Shown here: in pieces, positions 1 to 11,572 of the stretch | Numbering within the stretch: the first letter of the stretch is position 1 | How the letters are laid out: the number at the start of each line of letters is the position of its first letter | Assembly (NCBI GenBank): GCA_963920765.1 | Contig: OY987243.1 | Coordinates: 30,007,060 to 30,071,059, forward strand | Direction of reading: 5' to 3' | DNA length: 64,000 nucleotides | Origin: Ulota crispa | Taxonomy: Eukaryota; Streptophyta; Bryopsida; Orthotrichales; Orthotrichaceae | Translations under genes and position numbers: made by a program | Notes under the pieces: model-generated | Told to the model about the DNA's origin: nothing | The model's database searches: none | The model's input: only the letters and a program-made list of their open reading frames with translations

Positions 1-640
1 ACTAAACACTACACGGAAACCATGGTCAAATTTACAAAAAGTTAACAAAAATTGTGACCTAATCTGCAGTATAGTATATTGTAGATTAGGTCACATTCTT
101 TGTTAATTTTTAGTAGATTTGACCATGGTTTTCTTGTAGTGAAACTAGACCTGTGCTCTACTATCATCGTGATTGCAAGTAGATTTCACAGCAATTTGGA
201 TTGCAGTTCTTACACATCATAATACTTTTATTTTGGAACTAAGGGCACTTTGGGCAGCCATAGCTCTAATTAGTTGGAAATTTTTGACACATACTTACAA
301 CATAATCCAAAGGGTTTTAGAGTACTTAAGCACAAGATTTGAACTAAGAGGTATTTGAAATTTATTTTTCTTTGTGTGGGCAAGCCCAAAGATTAAAAAG
401 CCTAATTTCTAATGCCCCTAAGTTCAAATCTTGTGCTTGTGTGCTCTATATCTCTTTGGATAATGTTGCAAGTATATGTGAAAAATTTCAAACCAAATGA
501 AGTTATTAGTCACGGCTGCTCAAAGTGCCCATAGCTCCAAAATAACAATATTTTGAAGTTTAAGAACCACAATCCGGATTGGTGTGAAATTTACTCAACA
601 CGAAGATGGTGGTGAAACTCGTATCTAGTATAGTCATATT
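1..640. repeat. Long inverted repeat (foldback element), left edge outside window
   Basis: Sequence from about 146 to 350 is the imperfect reverse complement of about 420 to 634, with a loop of roughly 60 bases. Matching landmarks are the pair 'agcacaagatttgaac' near 329 and 'gttcaaatcttgtgct' near 421. The outermost right arm (tatctagtatagt) pairs with 'actaaactaga' on the left once the CACTA MITE at 7-141 is removed, so the arm predates that insertion and continues left of the window. No coding capacity is seen. It is probably a large foldback MITE; the superfamily is not identified because one end is missing. Confidence 0.75.
7..141. mobile_element. CACTA-type MITE (copy 1)
   Basis: A 135-bp palindrome-like unit starts CACTACACGGAAACCATGG and ends with the complementary CCATGGTTTTCTTGTAGTG. 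CACTACAAGAAA-type ends are the hallmark of the plant CACTA (En/Spm) superfamily. It is flanked by a 3-bp duplication, aaa (4-6 and 142-144), the target size of this superfamily. There is no coding sequence, so it is non-autonomous. It interrupts the left arm of the foldback, giving an internal empty-site comparison. Confidence 0.85.
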
Positions 641-1040
641 TTTACATGTATTCAACAAATGTTATACATGGAAGGGCCTATCCAAAAGTGAACAATGACT
701 TGAAATTGAAGCTTGGGACTTTGGGGGGTTGACGTCCAATACGAAAAAAAATAGAACTCTAATAAACACTATTTTGTTGATTTGAATGTCTTGATTTGGA
801 CATCTTGACCAAAATTGCATTGATTACGGCCACTTGATTTGGATTTTGTTTTCTACTAGCAATTAAAAAAATTAGATGCTAAAATAGATCAATATTGCCA
901 AACCCTCGTGACATTAGGCTCTCAAATATTTTGATGAGAATCTATCTATATAATAGAATACGTTTTACCATGCGACAATGCTTTCAACCTACCACAAATT
1001 ATCTACCTACCATTTTTACCTACATGCCATGTCTATCCTT
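641..1040. other. AT-rich non-coding stretch
   Basis: No credible gene, RNA or element boundary seen. It separates the foldback from the degenerate tandem repeat. Confidence 0.4.
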
Positions 1041-1510
1041 TTATTGCATGGGTAAATAAACATGCCTAGGTAAAAACAAACTTGGTTGGGTAAGAAACAC
1101 AAAATATGATTTATCTATTTAGCAATACTTTTATTTTATTGTAGTATTTTTATTGCATGGGTAAATAAATATGTATGGGTAAAAACTTACATGAGAAAAA
1201 AATGTATGGATAAAAAAATCGTTTGCGTAAAAAAATGTGTGGGTAAATAATAAAAAATGTGAAAAATTTGTGTGGGTAAAAACAAAAATATATTAAAAAA
1301 ATTGAGTGGATAGTTACCATGTGGGTAACAAAATTGTGGTGGTAGAAAATAAACAATATTTTTTTGCGTGAAAAATTGCAACTTTCCTTTTATTGCATGC
1401 ATGAATAAAACACTCTATGGGTATTGACAAAAAAAAATTGTGTTGTAAGGGAATGTTTTGTAAACAATGACAAATGTTTAGTGCATGGGTAAAATCTGAA
1501 ATTGGAGTAT
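1041..1510. repeat. Degenerate tandem repeat of a 'tgggtaaa' motif
   Basis: The motif (g)tgggtaaa(t/a)aa recurs at irregular spacing of about 15-45 bases, often as 'ttgcatgggtaaataaa' or 'tgtgggtaaaaa'. Minus-strand open frames across it are a by-product of the repeated unit lacking stops in one direction, not genes. Confidence 0.6.
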
Positions 1511-2168
1511 GTTGATAAAAAGTAAGAATTATTATCTTGCGGAGGAAATGTTTTGTGTCATTGAACTTGATCTTATTTTGCGTCTCGTTGGACCAACGGG
1601 TGCTAATATTTGATTGGCCGAGGGCCAAGGGGCATTAAGGAAATGAAAAGACATTTTTAATGAACCTTATTGGATAGCTCTTAATTTTTATTTTAAATTG
1701 AGTACAAATAGGTCGTGAGGGAGATGAAAAGACAATTTAATTTCACCCCTTCGAATACTTTTAAAACCCAAATCTGAATTTTAAATTGAAAGAGGAGTAG
1801 ATTGACATGAAAAGACATATTTAATTAATAAGCCCCATTGGACGATTCTTAATTTGAACTTTATCTTCAAAATTTAAAAACTAGGAGATAAATGGAAGGA
1901 CATGTTTGAATTTATTTAAAATTTAAAGTGCCTCATTGGATATTCTGTATTTTTATTTCCAAATTTTTGAATTTCTTTGAATATCTTTTATGAATAGCAT
2001 AAAATTTTTTATTACTAAATCATTTTCAAATGATCCAAAAAATTTATAATAGAATTCTCCCATTCAATTTATTTAAATGCAACTATTTGAATTTACTTTA
2101 ATACCATTCTAATTTGAAAATTTAAAATTATACTAAAATTTTAATGTTAAATTTTTACAAAAAAAAAA

Positions 2169-2279
2169 ATGCTAAATGGAAACACCACATTTACCTCTAC
2201 TATGCTAAATGGAAACATCACATTTACCTCTCCTATGCTAAATGGAAACATCACATTTACCTCTCCTATGCTAAATGGG
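2169..2279. repeat. 33-bp tandem repeat, about 3.4 units
   Basis: The units start at 2169, 2202 and 2235, with a partial unit at 2268. Each begins atgctaaatgg and contains 'cacatttacctct'. The period is a multiple of three, so the plus strand stays open and would read an 11-residue unit (MLNGNITFTSP). The copies differ at only a few bases. No surrounding gene supports translation. Confidence 0.85.
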
Positions 2280-2356
2280 GCTACCTCCTTCTTTAATAAA
2301 TCTTCCTCCTTTTGTTTTTCAAAATCCCCCAACTTGAATCCCACACCACCATGATA

Positions 2357-2406
2357 GACAAGTCATGAGACCATTTTGCAGTAGCAAAATGGGATCAGGA
2401 CTTGTC
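2357..2406. repeat. Short perfect-loop hairpin
   Basis: gacaagtcatgagacc...gcaaaatgg...gacttgtc forms a stem of about 23 bp with three or so mismatches around a 4-base loop (agta). It lies just downstream of the 33-bp tandem array. Role unknown; it could be the core of a degraded foldback. Confidence 0.65.
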
Positions 2407-2545
2407 CTTTATAAAAAAAACTCATGTTGCAACCTGTTCGTTACCTAATATTTGGAAGATGAAAGGACATTCTCAATGAACCTTATTAGATAGATTATAA
2501 TTTGTATTTTAAATTGAATACAAAAGAGTGGGAAGGGAGACAAAA

Positions 2546-4243
2546 AGCTTGGAGGGGGGTCAGTTTGTAAAAAAATAAGGGGATAGGTGCAAACACCAAG
2601 TTTTTTTTAGGGGGGTATTAGTTTTTTTTTTAAATTTTAAATTTATTTTTAAACACCCTATCATTATGTAATTTTTTGCTTTGCGAAATTAAAGAAGGGG
2701 CTTGCATTATTTTTAATTTTGAATTGATATGAATAAATGATATGGTAAATTAGATAAAACAAAAAATTCTACTACAATTTTTTTTAAACATTAAACTTTT
2801 TTCAAACTTTTTTTCCCCTACTAATGACTATATTCAAGTTTCAACTATACCTCAAAAAAAAGTGTACTCAATACTACTATTGTACATTCCATAAAAATTG
2901 TTAATGACGCTTGTTTACTAAGAAGATATCATATTATTGAATGCTATATAAATTGAATTTCAGGTTTAGGTCCTTTTTACATGATTAATATGAATGATAT
3001 AGAGATCATTTTTTGATATTAACTTTCCTTTAATCTATATTGTTTGATTCAATGTATTGTACATGTCTTTACAATATGTAAAATAATATGCTTCAATAAA
3101 TTGAGGTGCACAACAAGAAATTGCCAAATATAATTTATATTATGCAAACTCTTTAATTGGCAAAAACATGCGGTACGTATGTTTGCTTCAAGGTGTTGTA
3201 CATGTCTTCAGTGTACGCCAAATAATATGTAAGAAACAATTTTTGAATAGCAGCCACAAAATGGAGATAGTGGAAAAGACGGACTGAGCAATTTCCAAAT
3301 ATGAAATCCCAAGTTGGACCTTGAACCTTGAACAATAAACAACAAACAACAAACAAAGGGCTTGGAGCAGGAACTGCCAATTTCCAAAATTAAATGACAA
3401 CCACCTAAAGCCATCCAATGTCTATTTTAGAAATCAATAAAGTTTATAAAATTATTGAACACTTTGAATACGCCACTCACAAGGCAGCAAGATTTACAAC
3501 TTTTAGCCAAAAAAAAGAACAAAAAGGGGGTATTCTAAATCTATTTTTTTCTAATTGGACCTATCTTTCTATACCCCATAGTAGTTTGAAGACATCTCAT
3601 GATATTTTTGTATCCTACAGTATAAAAAACCAAATTAAATTTTTTATCTCAAATGTTTTTTAAGCACCCTATCATTTGTTTGCACGTAATTTCTATTGCT
3701 ACCTCTCATTGCACCCCGCGAGACAAAAAGGCAATTGAAATGAACCCTTTTAAATATTAATTAAATTTAAATCTGAAATTTAAGATTAGAGGAAATATAG
3801 TTTGACATGAAAAGACATATACGCTGAATCCGCACTTAAAATCTCAACACTATTCATTTACCTTGGTAAATGGGTTTACAAGACTTGTCAATAATAATAC
3901 CTGATTTTATGGATGAACGTGCTTACATACATGGTTTTGTCTCGGGTTTTGTTCGTATTTTTGCATTCATTTCTTATGAAGCATATAACAAATGGTATTC
4001 GTTTAGAGGGTATGAATAATCGACTTTTCAGATACAGTATACGTGAAACACAAAGGTATAGTCTCTCTTCACTTGTATCAGAGTCACCATGTCAATAAAA
4101 TAAGTATTCAATCTAAGGTCTAGGCTTTACTAAGTCCCCTTCAATTATTGGAAGATTTACTTGTAGTCTTTAGTGCAATATTTTTCTAAATCCACAGATT
4201 TGATCATTCTTAGAAGAATTCAATTATAATGTTCATAAATCAA
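2546..4243. other. AT-rich non-coding stretch
   Basis: Long A and T runs. One local diverged duplication is seen ('gt(a/g)ttgtacatgtctt' near 3055 and 3193). Short open frames on both strands have no recognisable protein content. No gene supported. Confidence 0.4.
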
Positions 4244-5171
4244 TTAACTCCTAAAGTATTAAGTTCAAATTTTCACCAAATTTGCTCCAAAATTGTTATT
4301 TTTAGTACAAGTACCAAATTTAAGATTTTTTTGTTTGTTTTGACAAAAGTCATTGTAAGATCTTGTACTTCACTAGTATCAAAAAATGCGGAAAAAAATT
4401 TAGGAGTTTTTAACATGTAGATTGTTAGATATTTGAGTTTGAATTGAAAAAGCCATGTTTTGTCTTAGCAAAGATCCAGGGAGCTGCACTTCATAAGGTC
4501 ATATTTGTATCAGAAGAATTCCAAAATGGTTGTAATTTTTTGGTTATGTTCTTCAAAGCAAGTTGGGTACACACTTGAAAAATTTAAACCATTTGGAATT
4601 GTAAATCACATGGAAAAAAATAGTAAGTAAAAAGTAGAGAATGATTCAAAGTTAACCACTAAATTGTTAAGAACTTAAATATGGAAATGAAAAACTCCAA
4701 TCCCAATGGAGGTAATGCTGTAATAAACAACCTACATCTTTTGGATTCTTTTTCTTCTAAAAGATTGAAAATTGAGTAAATGAATGAACTCCAAGGTTTA
4801 TTTTAGAGTAGAGAATCCATAATTGCTTGCAAACAGAATCTCCTTGTAACTTTCATCTCATTGATCATAATGGAATGACTCAAAGCTCCTCAAGTATATA
4901 TAAATCTAAAGAAGCAATTTCAAAAAACAAAATTCAAAAAATGTAAAATTTAAAGAATTTTTTTGATTGCCCATCGAGCAAAGAAAACTACATATCATGC
5001 AATAACTTTTGAACCACAAAGTCAAAAGTTATGAAAACTATTGAGTTTGAAAGCTACTCCTTGGACACATCATGTGTGAAAATTTGAAAGAGAAAAAAAT
5101 GAAAACCCCATTGGTAGCTGCCCAAAATTGCTATGTTGCCAAAAAATGATGTTTGAGGCTTTAGGGGTTAA
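4244..5171. mobile_element. TTAA-flanked non-autonomous DNA element, E1
   Basis: The left end is TTAA followed by CTCCTAAAG; the right end is CTTTAGGGG followed by TTAA. These are inverted ends of one kind. Size is 928 bp. A second copy lies at 48629-52429 and is collinear once a 2.9-kb CACTA insertion is removed (about 919 bp). No transposase frame is visible, so it is a MITE-like derivative. The TTAA target and terminal CCC suggest piggyBac- or Sola3-type mobilisation, which is inference only. Confidence 0.75.
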
Positions 5172-5204
5172 AGGGAGAAGGCTAAGTGTTTATAAACAAA
5201 CTAC

Positions 5205-5705
5205 AAAAACATGAGTATTGTGAATAAAGTCATGTCCAAGGTTGTGTTCAAGGCGCTATTCAAAATCAGAGTCTCAAAGAAGAAACATGACTTGAATATG
5301 GTGTGAGAAGAAAATTTTGTACAAGCATTACAAAGACATAAGGTAGGAGCACCCATAAACGTCAAACTAAGGGTCTTGAACATGATGACTATTAATAAAA
5401 AAACTAGCAAATTATAGGATCCTATTAGGAACAGAAAAAAAATGAGTTTGCACTTTCAAATGTACTATTTGGATATTGTGAGAATAAGTTGTGAATTTTT
5501 AAAAAGCAAAATGCCATTGCAACCATAACCACTTTTTAGATTTCATGTTCACATGTTGTACATCCTTGTCATTACATCTATTCACTTCCACAGATTTTTC
5601 AAGATTTGAGAGGTGATAGGTATGGGGACACTGACGCTTATGGGTGTTCCTACCTTACACGTTCAATATTAACAAAGCTACACTTCAAGAGGTTGTCCAT
5701 GTAAT
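5205..5705 (+). pseudogene. Decayed gene-like block, unidentified (partial copy)
   Basis: Two plus-strand coding-like stretches lie here. One begins near 5212 (starting MSIVNKVMSKVVFKALFKIR) and carries an internal stop. The second lies behind a good acceptor (cttccacag) and reads IFQDLRGDRYGDTDAYGCSY before diverging. The same two pieces, in the same order, occur in the longer block at 45370-46906. That repetition plus the conserved acceptor argues for descent from a real spliced coding sequence. I do not recognise the protein. It could be a host gene fragment carried by repeats or a transposon-encoded protein. Confidence 0.35.
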
Positions 5706-5753
5706 GTTGGCTTGCTTTTTCAAGCAAAGGATAATTGTACTCAAATTTCTTTA

Positions 5754-6041
5754 GAGCATCCGCACCCTTACATGTAATTGTCAAGTTTCCAAGTGTTTAC
5801 ATCTACTTTTGAAGAGCCCTCAAAATTCTTGACCTCCACCCTTGCTCTTCAAACGTTCTCCACAATTAGTCAACTGACCAATCATCAAGTGGAGTCACAA
5901 AAATTAGGATGAATAGTGATTTCAAGGGTTGTTGCTTGACACGCTTAATTTAAGTAATAAGAGATTTATTGAGGGGCCTAAGCACTTGTCATCCAAATAT
6001 TGCATGCTTCATACCCAAAGTGTGTTACAATGTAGATGCTC
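5754..6041. mobile_element. PIF/Harbinger-like (Tourist-type) MITE
   Basis: It begins GAGCATCCGCACCC and ends with the complementary GATGCTC, flanked by the 3-bp duplication tta (5751-5753 and 6042-6044). Length is 288 bp with no coding sequence. The TTA/TAA target and GAGCATC-type end fit PIF/Harbinger MITEs. A diverged relative lies at 56244-56525 and another GAGCATC element at 18335-18760. Confidence 0.7.
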
Positions 6042-6091
6042 TTAGCGCATCCACACTTAGCCCCGCAATTACAAGTTGCAAAAACCAAATG

Positions 6092-7005
6092 TTAACCCTT
6101 TAAGGACCACGCAACCATATTTTGGTTGCTGGGAGTGGTTTTTGGCCTGTAGGTTGAAATCGCTCAAAAATTTGGAATTTGGTCTTGAAGTACGATTGTG
6201 ATCACAAGAATTTTGCATCCATCTACAAAAATAACAATGCAATTGGGTATGTGAGTTGACAAATAATGGTGTTTATACGGCATGGCTTCAAAATACATAT
6301 CCAATTTTTGTCAAAGAGGATCAAAGCAACAACACAATACATTAAGTATGCAAGAAGAATGTCAAATTTCAATTGTACAATTCTAAAAAAATTCAAATTG
6401 CTTAAGAAATATGCTTGTATTGTTTTCATATATGATAGTAGTATAATTGTAATATTTGAAGATCTACTGAAATGTTGTTGTCATTTTGGCTTTAAAATAT
6501 GTCATCCAACATTTAAGGCCAATTTTTGATTGTTTTCACCAATTGGATTTTCCAGAATAATTATCAAATTTCTTGTAGAACCGTTTTAGGGTAGCAAAGA
6601 AAGTGGGATTTTTGACCCTTTTTGTCCACTTAGCTACACCTTGTGATTGCTATTTTTGTCTATTTTGAGTGAAACTAGTCTTGTTGGAAAGGTGGGAAAC
6701 ATTGCTTTCTAGAAATGTAAGGCTCTTTTCAATCAAAGCTTGCATGAAAGGTTAACATTCAAAACTAAACAATAATGAAACTCAAGAGATTTTTTGCATA
6801 CGGCTCACTCAATCATTATAATATTTCACCTCCACCTGTAGATCTAGCAGAAATTTTGGTGCTTTACAATAAACAAGGTGTACTTCCCATTTGTATGGTT
6901 GGATTATTGAAAATGGGTCCATATTTGAGTCAATTCCAAATCTAAGCTTATAGCCCCTATTTTCAATGGATTCTGTGAAAATGGATGTGGTCGTTAAAGG
7001 ATTAA
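6092..7005. mobile_element. TTAA-flanked non-autonomous DNA element, E2
   Basis: The left end is TTAA then CCCTTTAAGGACCACGC; the right end, read inward, is TTAA then TCCTTTAACGACCAC. Length is 914 bp. A collinear copy lies at 52476-53381. Both copies keep an open frame of about 87 codons (here 6266-6529) around IKATTQYIKYARRMSN, ending HPTFKAN plus stop. No known domain is recognised. It could be a captured coding scrap or chance. Confidence 0.7.
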
Positions 7006-7564
7006 GAGCGCACCTGCAATTGAGGGCTCACTTGATTTTGAGAGGCCACCTTGTTGCCCTAGAGGAGAGCTATGTTATTATATCTTGGAGCTCCACCTAT
7101 AGTCTATCTATTCTTGCTTCAAGTTGTTTTTGACTAGTTATCAAATCTGAGCACATCTTATCATAGCAATCTTTGTTCAACCAATAATAAAGAAACATAA
7201 AAAAAACTTCAAAAATTTGGGCACACTAGCAAATTATACAAACCCTTGACGTTCCCATATTCCAAATACAATAAAGTAAGCCTTGGCTTGCATATTGCAT
7301 TGAAACACCATATTAGGTAAATTGGGAAAAACAAAGGGACCATTTATACTTCACCTTAATCCTACATATAGCAAATGTAGGCATAGCTATAGTTCAAATT
7401 TATAATTGTTTGAAACTCTTGGAGGCAATCATTGAGACTTCACTATTGTACAAGAAAGTGCACAATTTTTTTTTGTAATGTGCTAAATTGTACATAATAT
7501 CAAAAATAACAAAAATCCTAAAATATACTATTTTTCCCTATTTTTCCCAATTTACCTAATATGA
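7006..7564. other. AT-rich non-coding stretch
   Basis: Begins with a 'gagcgcacctgcaa' phrase that faintly resembles the GAGCATC MITE end, but no partner end is seen. No gene supported. Confidence 0.35.
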
Positions 7565-7882
7565 TGTTATTGGCAGGTTTGCCATGAGGCACGTCAAGTG
7601 GAACTAGCATACCAAGTGGGATTCCGGACCTATACATTGTGTAACGATGTGGATGCTCTTATTGCAGCTTCTTTCTTTGAATGCAAAGCCTCCTCCCTTA
7701 GGTCCAAAGCCAATAAATGGATTACAAGAAATAAAAAGAAACTTGAAAGAAAGCAAAATGCAAAGTGCTTCTTAATGAATGAGACTGTAACTTTCAGTCC
7801 CATTTCAAAGGACTTGGACATCATCCAAGTGACTGGAATCACCAATACTTTTGAGGATGGAAATTGGACAACCGGTGGATGA
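7565..7882 (+). pseudogene. Unidentified coding-like exon or gene fragment
   Basis: An open frame runs from 7565 to the stop at 7880-7882. A plausible splice acceptor (ttattggcag) ends at 7576, after which the frame reads VCHEARQVELAYQVGFRT. It continues through a Lys/Arg-rich patch (KKKLERKQNAK) and ends EDGNWTTGG. Base composition is richer in G and C than its surroundings, and residue use looks protein-like. There is no start codon context, no partner exon and no recognised family. It is most likely an isolated exon of a broken or captured gene. Short overlapping frames beyond 7882 may be its decayed continuation. Confidence 0.35.
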
Positions 7883-9239
7883 GGGTACTGGGGTCCATGA
7901 GATCCTGGCTGGGTGCCCTTAGTACTGTCCTTCTATACATCTCAAGAAAATTGTCCAAGGACTGTATAGATGATGGAACATGGCTCATGGGCTTTATACC
8001 CCAATTGACACGTACCCATGTGGAGACAAAAAAGATTGATTTTTTTTAATGACTCATGGTATTGATGCAGGCCACTTGGATGGCAGCCTGTCTGTGTCAA
8101 AATAATGACTCAAATTACAATTACACTATCCATTAAAATAAATGAAAATAAATGAAAACTTAGGGCCCCTATATACTAAGAGCCGAGGGAGAGAGGGTGC
8201 CAATCCTTGCATTTGGTTGAAATTTTTGATTTCCAGAGACCGTAGTATACTGTGAGTCAAGTGACAACTTTAAATTTGAAAAAGTATATATTAAAGGTTA
8301 AGAAAAATGGAGCCAACAAATTGGATTTTAAAAAGAAAGAGTATTTCATTTGTAAGTTTTATGTTTTATGTTTTATTATATTTTATTTCTTTCTCAAGAT
8401 CATTTATTTCAGCTTTGTCCTGAAGGATCTATGATGGAAACTTAATTCTATGTCTATAATGTATAAAAGATTTAATCTAACTTGTAGTGAATTAGAGGAC
8501 TCATATACATATGATTAATTTATGATATTCATAACTTTTTTTGATAATCTATAGAGTTTTACTAGTTGGTTAAGAGCATATTCAAATTGAGAAGAGTGAC
8601 TTGGCGGATATGAAAGGTACAATGTAAAATGGCCTAGTGTATACAAAAGGTTCTTTATTTATTTTTTTTTTTTTCAATCTATCTCATATTTGTTAATGCT
8701 CTAACACCTAAGTTGTTGGCCTAACCCCTAAACGTATGAGCGTGCCATTGTGACCAATATAATACAGTGAATTTTTCTTGTATTTGGAATAGATTCACTC
8801 CTTTACTACTTTTGAGATCAATGAAGAAGTTGGAGAATAAATAAAAGCCCTTCTAATGAGCTACTTGAGATCTCAAATTAAAATTTCTTTTTGGTAGCAA
8901 ATGTCAATTATATAATTGCATATATACAATGCCCTATGGTCATTATGGGTTAAAGTCACTCGTTACTGGTAGCCTAATGAGTGACCAAGACACAAGGTAA
9001 AATTTAGAGTTAATTTGGCCATGTACGTTACAGCCGTTCTCTAAATTGATGGCTTTAAGTTAATTTTAACAAGGTCACTTACTTTTTACATACTAGATTT
9101 TATTGTTTGGATATGACCTACTTTTAGTCTAATAAGCTTTTTCACATGCCAAAAGTAATGTGAAACCGGTAATGCACAAGCAACAAGATATTTAGCTCTT
9201 TTGAAATATTGGTTGCCAATACCTGAGCAGCTTTTAGAC
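7883..9239. other. AT-rich stretch with one possible TTAA-element end
   Basis: Near 8707 'ctaacccctaaacg' resembles the left end of the TTAA element family, but no matching right end is found. A small hairpin (gtcactcgtta/taatgagtgac) lies near 8955. No gene seen. Confidence 0.35.
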
Positions 9240-9745
9240 AAGGTAATTTGGAGTTGTCAGAGGTTAATCACATGATCAGCTCTATAGCATGGTCATCTGG
9301 CTCTTTTAGTGATTTCCATGGGTAAGTTCATGGTCATCTGGCTCTTATAAGTGATTTTCATGGCTAAGTTCATCATAGTCATCTAGCTCTTTTAGAGATT
9401 TCGTTACTAAGAGCATGATTGAGCAGCTCAGAGGCATGGGTCTCTCGAGATATCATGGTATTACTTGTGATCAACCCTGATGCATTGTAAGCTGGCTCTT
9501 TTTTAGTTTTTTGTTGCTCTGCACCTGATCAACTCTACGACTAGCCTTGAGGCACAATTCAACTCTTTTTGATACTTCCTTTGCTCAAATACCTCATTAG
9601 CTCTGTGATCAGCCCTCAGGCATTCTAGTCCGGTTCTTTTTTAGATTTCCTTTGCTTGGTAACTGATTAGTTTTGTGATTAGCCATGAGGGGTTGTAATC
9701 CGGCTCTCTCTCTCTTTTCCATCGCTCAGAATTTGATTAGCTGTG
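9240..9745. repeat. Degenerate tandem repeat with a 'gctcttttagatttcc' core
   Basis: Near 9290-9410 about three units of roughly 42-55 bases share 'catggtcatctggctctt' and 'agtgatttccatgg'. From about 9460 to 9740 longer units of roughly 80-95 bases follow, built on 'gatcagccctgaggcat...ggctctttttagatttcctttgct'. No coding role is seen. Confidence 0.6.
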
Positions 9746-11572
9746 AATGCAAAAAGCTGCCTTTGTATGCTAAGTTTGTAACTTACAGTGTGAGCCTCTG
9801 TTGAGCACTGTCAAGATGGCTTCAACGGCTTTCAACCAAGTTTTAGTTCTTCTTGTTATACATAAGTTTTTGGACTTGAAAGAGGTAGTTAGCATGCTGG
9901 TTTTTTCTAAGATTTTTTATGTGAGATTTTTATGTGAGAACAATAACAAGTGACATAGAGCTTAAGACACCTTGCATACGTACAAAAATATACTAATTTT
10001 TTGTTTTGGTGCATGGGTGCAGGTGAGGCTCTTGTCCTCGTAAAAGCTCTTAGAATACTTGTAAGGGGTTTTTTTTCCTAAACTCCACTATGTCTTTTTC
10101 ATGAAACAAGTTAGCATAGAAGAAGGTTTCTATGTTCTTGCAAGAAACTTAATTATTCTACTTTAAGCTTTTTTACATGTTATCTTAGGTTACGTGCTTG
10201 TTTCAAAAAGAAACTAGTTACTTTTTATCTATGATGGTGTACTTGTTAGTTCTAAAATGTATCTTATATATTTTACAAAGATGTTTGAGATAAAATTGAC
10301 AGGTTACTCAAATGTACTAAAAACAAGATGGGAGTAGAGAAATGCTCTTGCTCAAAGAGGTGTTCCAAAAAGCAATTTTTTTTGCTTGTATAGACTATTT
10401 ATAAGGAATATAGAATACAAAATTTTACAAAGCATATACTCAAGCTTCTTCAAATCCAAAATTTTGAGATTTTTTTTTCATCAAACATTGCATTTTTTTA
10501 TTGATTTTTTTTTTGACAATCCAAGAAAATATATTAGTAGGCAACTAAGCATCAAGATTGAAACTTGGAGGAGAACATTGGACTCTTGTAAAACACACTT
10601 ATCACATTTTAAGAAAAAAAAGAAACAAGAGAAAATATAATGTTCTTATTCTAATTACATGCAAATTTGAAATTTTAGTGGCAAGAGAAGAGGAGTAACA
10701 AAATGAGGTTTTAAATATATGGAAGATTCTTAAAGTTGAACTTTTTCCCCTAAAGATGACAAGCTAGTTGGATACCTAAAACTTCAAGCTCACTTTTTGA
10801 ACACCAACTTCTTGAATTTTCAATAGAAGTTTTAGGCATGATGTCCCCTATCAATATTCTAAAAACAAGATTTGACATGGTCCCAACTTCAAAGTATTTG
10901 GTCCACTTAAAAAGTAGAATGTTGCTTTGTTGCCCCAAGAGCAGTAGTCAAATTTTATAGAAATATTGTATTGATATGGGATATGGAACATTTTTAGGAT
11001 GAGATTCAAATCTTGAGAGTTGTTTACAATCTATATTTTGATTTTGCAGTTTGTTTTATGGGCAAAGGTCATACAACAACTATAGATTTGAAATTTGGTT
11101 CAAATGGCCATAAGTTTTAATGGCCTCTACTCCCAAAATATAGATTTAGACCATTTTTATGTTTTTTTAGTGACAAAAATTTAAAAAACATATTAATCCC
11201 TCTAAGATGGAAGAATATATACAATGATAGTCCAAAAAAAGGTTAGAGCAATTCTTCTAATGAGGAAGCAGATGTGACCCAAGATTAACTCCTAAAGTTC
11301 TTTGACTATATTTTACAAAAAAACACTCAAAATGGGTTATGTTGATTGCAAAAGCAAAAAACAATTTTAAATAAAACCCTTGTACAATTTATTATATGAT
11401 TTAGTAGTAGACTAATTCATTGTGATATAGTAAAAAGTTGAAAGATGTTTATCGCACCAATTGTGAATTTATAGGGTTTGAAGTGAGAGATACTTTTTTT
11501 GGAGGGGGGCATTCAAATTTTGGGTAGCTCTAATTTGGGAGGCTTTTTCACTAGCTAATTTCATTTCTTTGC
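9746..11572. other. AT-rich non-coding stretch
   Basis: Only short open frames without recognisable content. No boundaries of mobile elements found on either strand. Confidence 0.35.

Larger units (their letters stand above)
1636..2545. repeat. Diverged direct repeat pair
   Basis: About 1636-1740 and 2456-2545 match over roughly 90-105 bases (shared 'aatgaaccttatt', 'attttaaattga'). A related 'tgacatgaaaagacatat' phrase occurs near 1805 and again near 3800. Nothing coding lies between them apart from the 33-bp tandem repeat and a hairpin. Probably old repeat debris. Confidence 0.5.

Noticed and set aside
1150-1402. Phe/His-rich minus-strand frames
   Set aside because: Produced by the degenerate tgggtaaa tandem repeat, not a gene.
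9240-9745. Possible CRISPR-like array
   Set aside because: Units are diverged tandem repeats without identical repeats and unique spacers, in a eukaryotic context with no cas genes.
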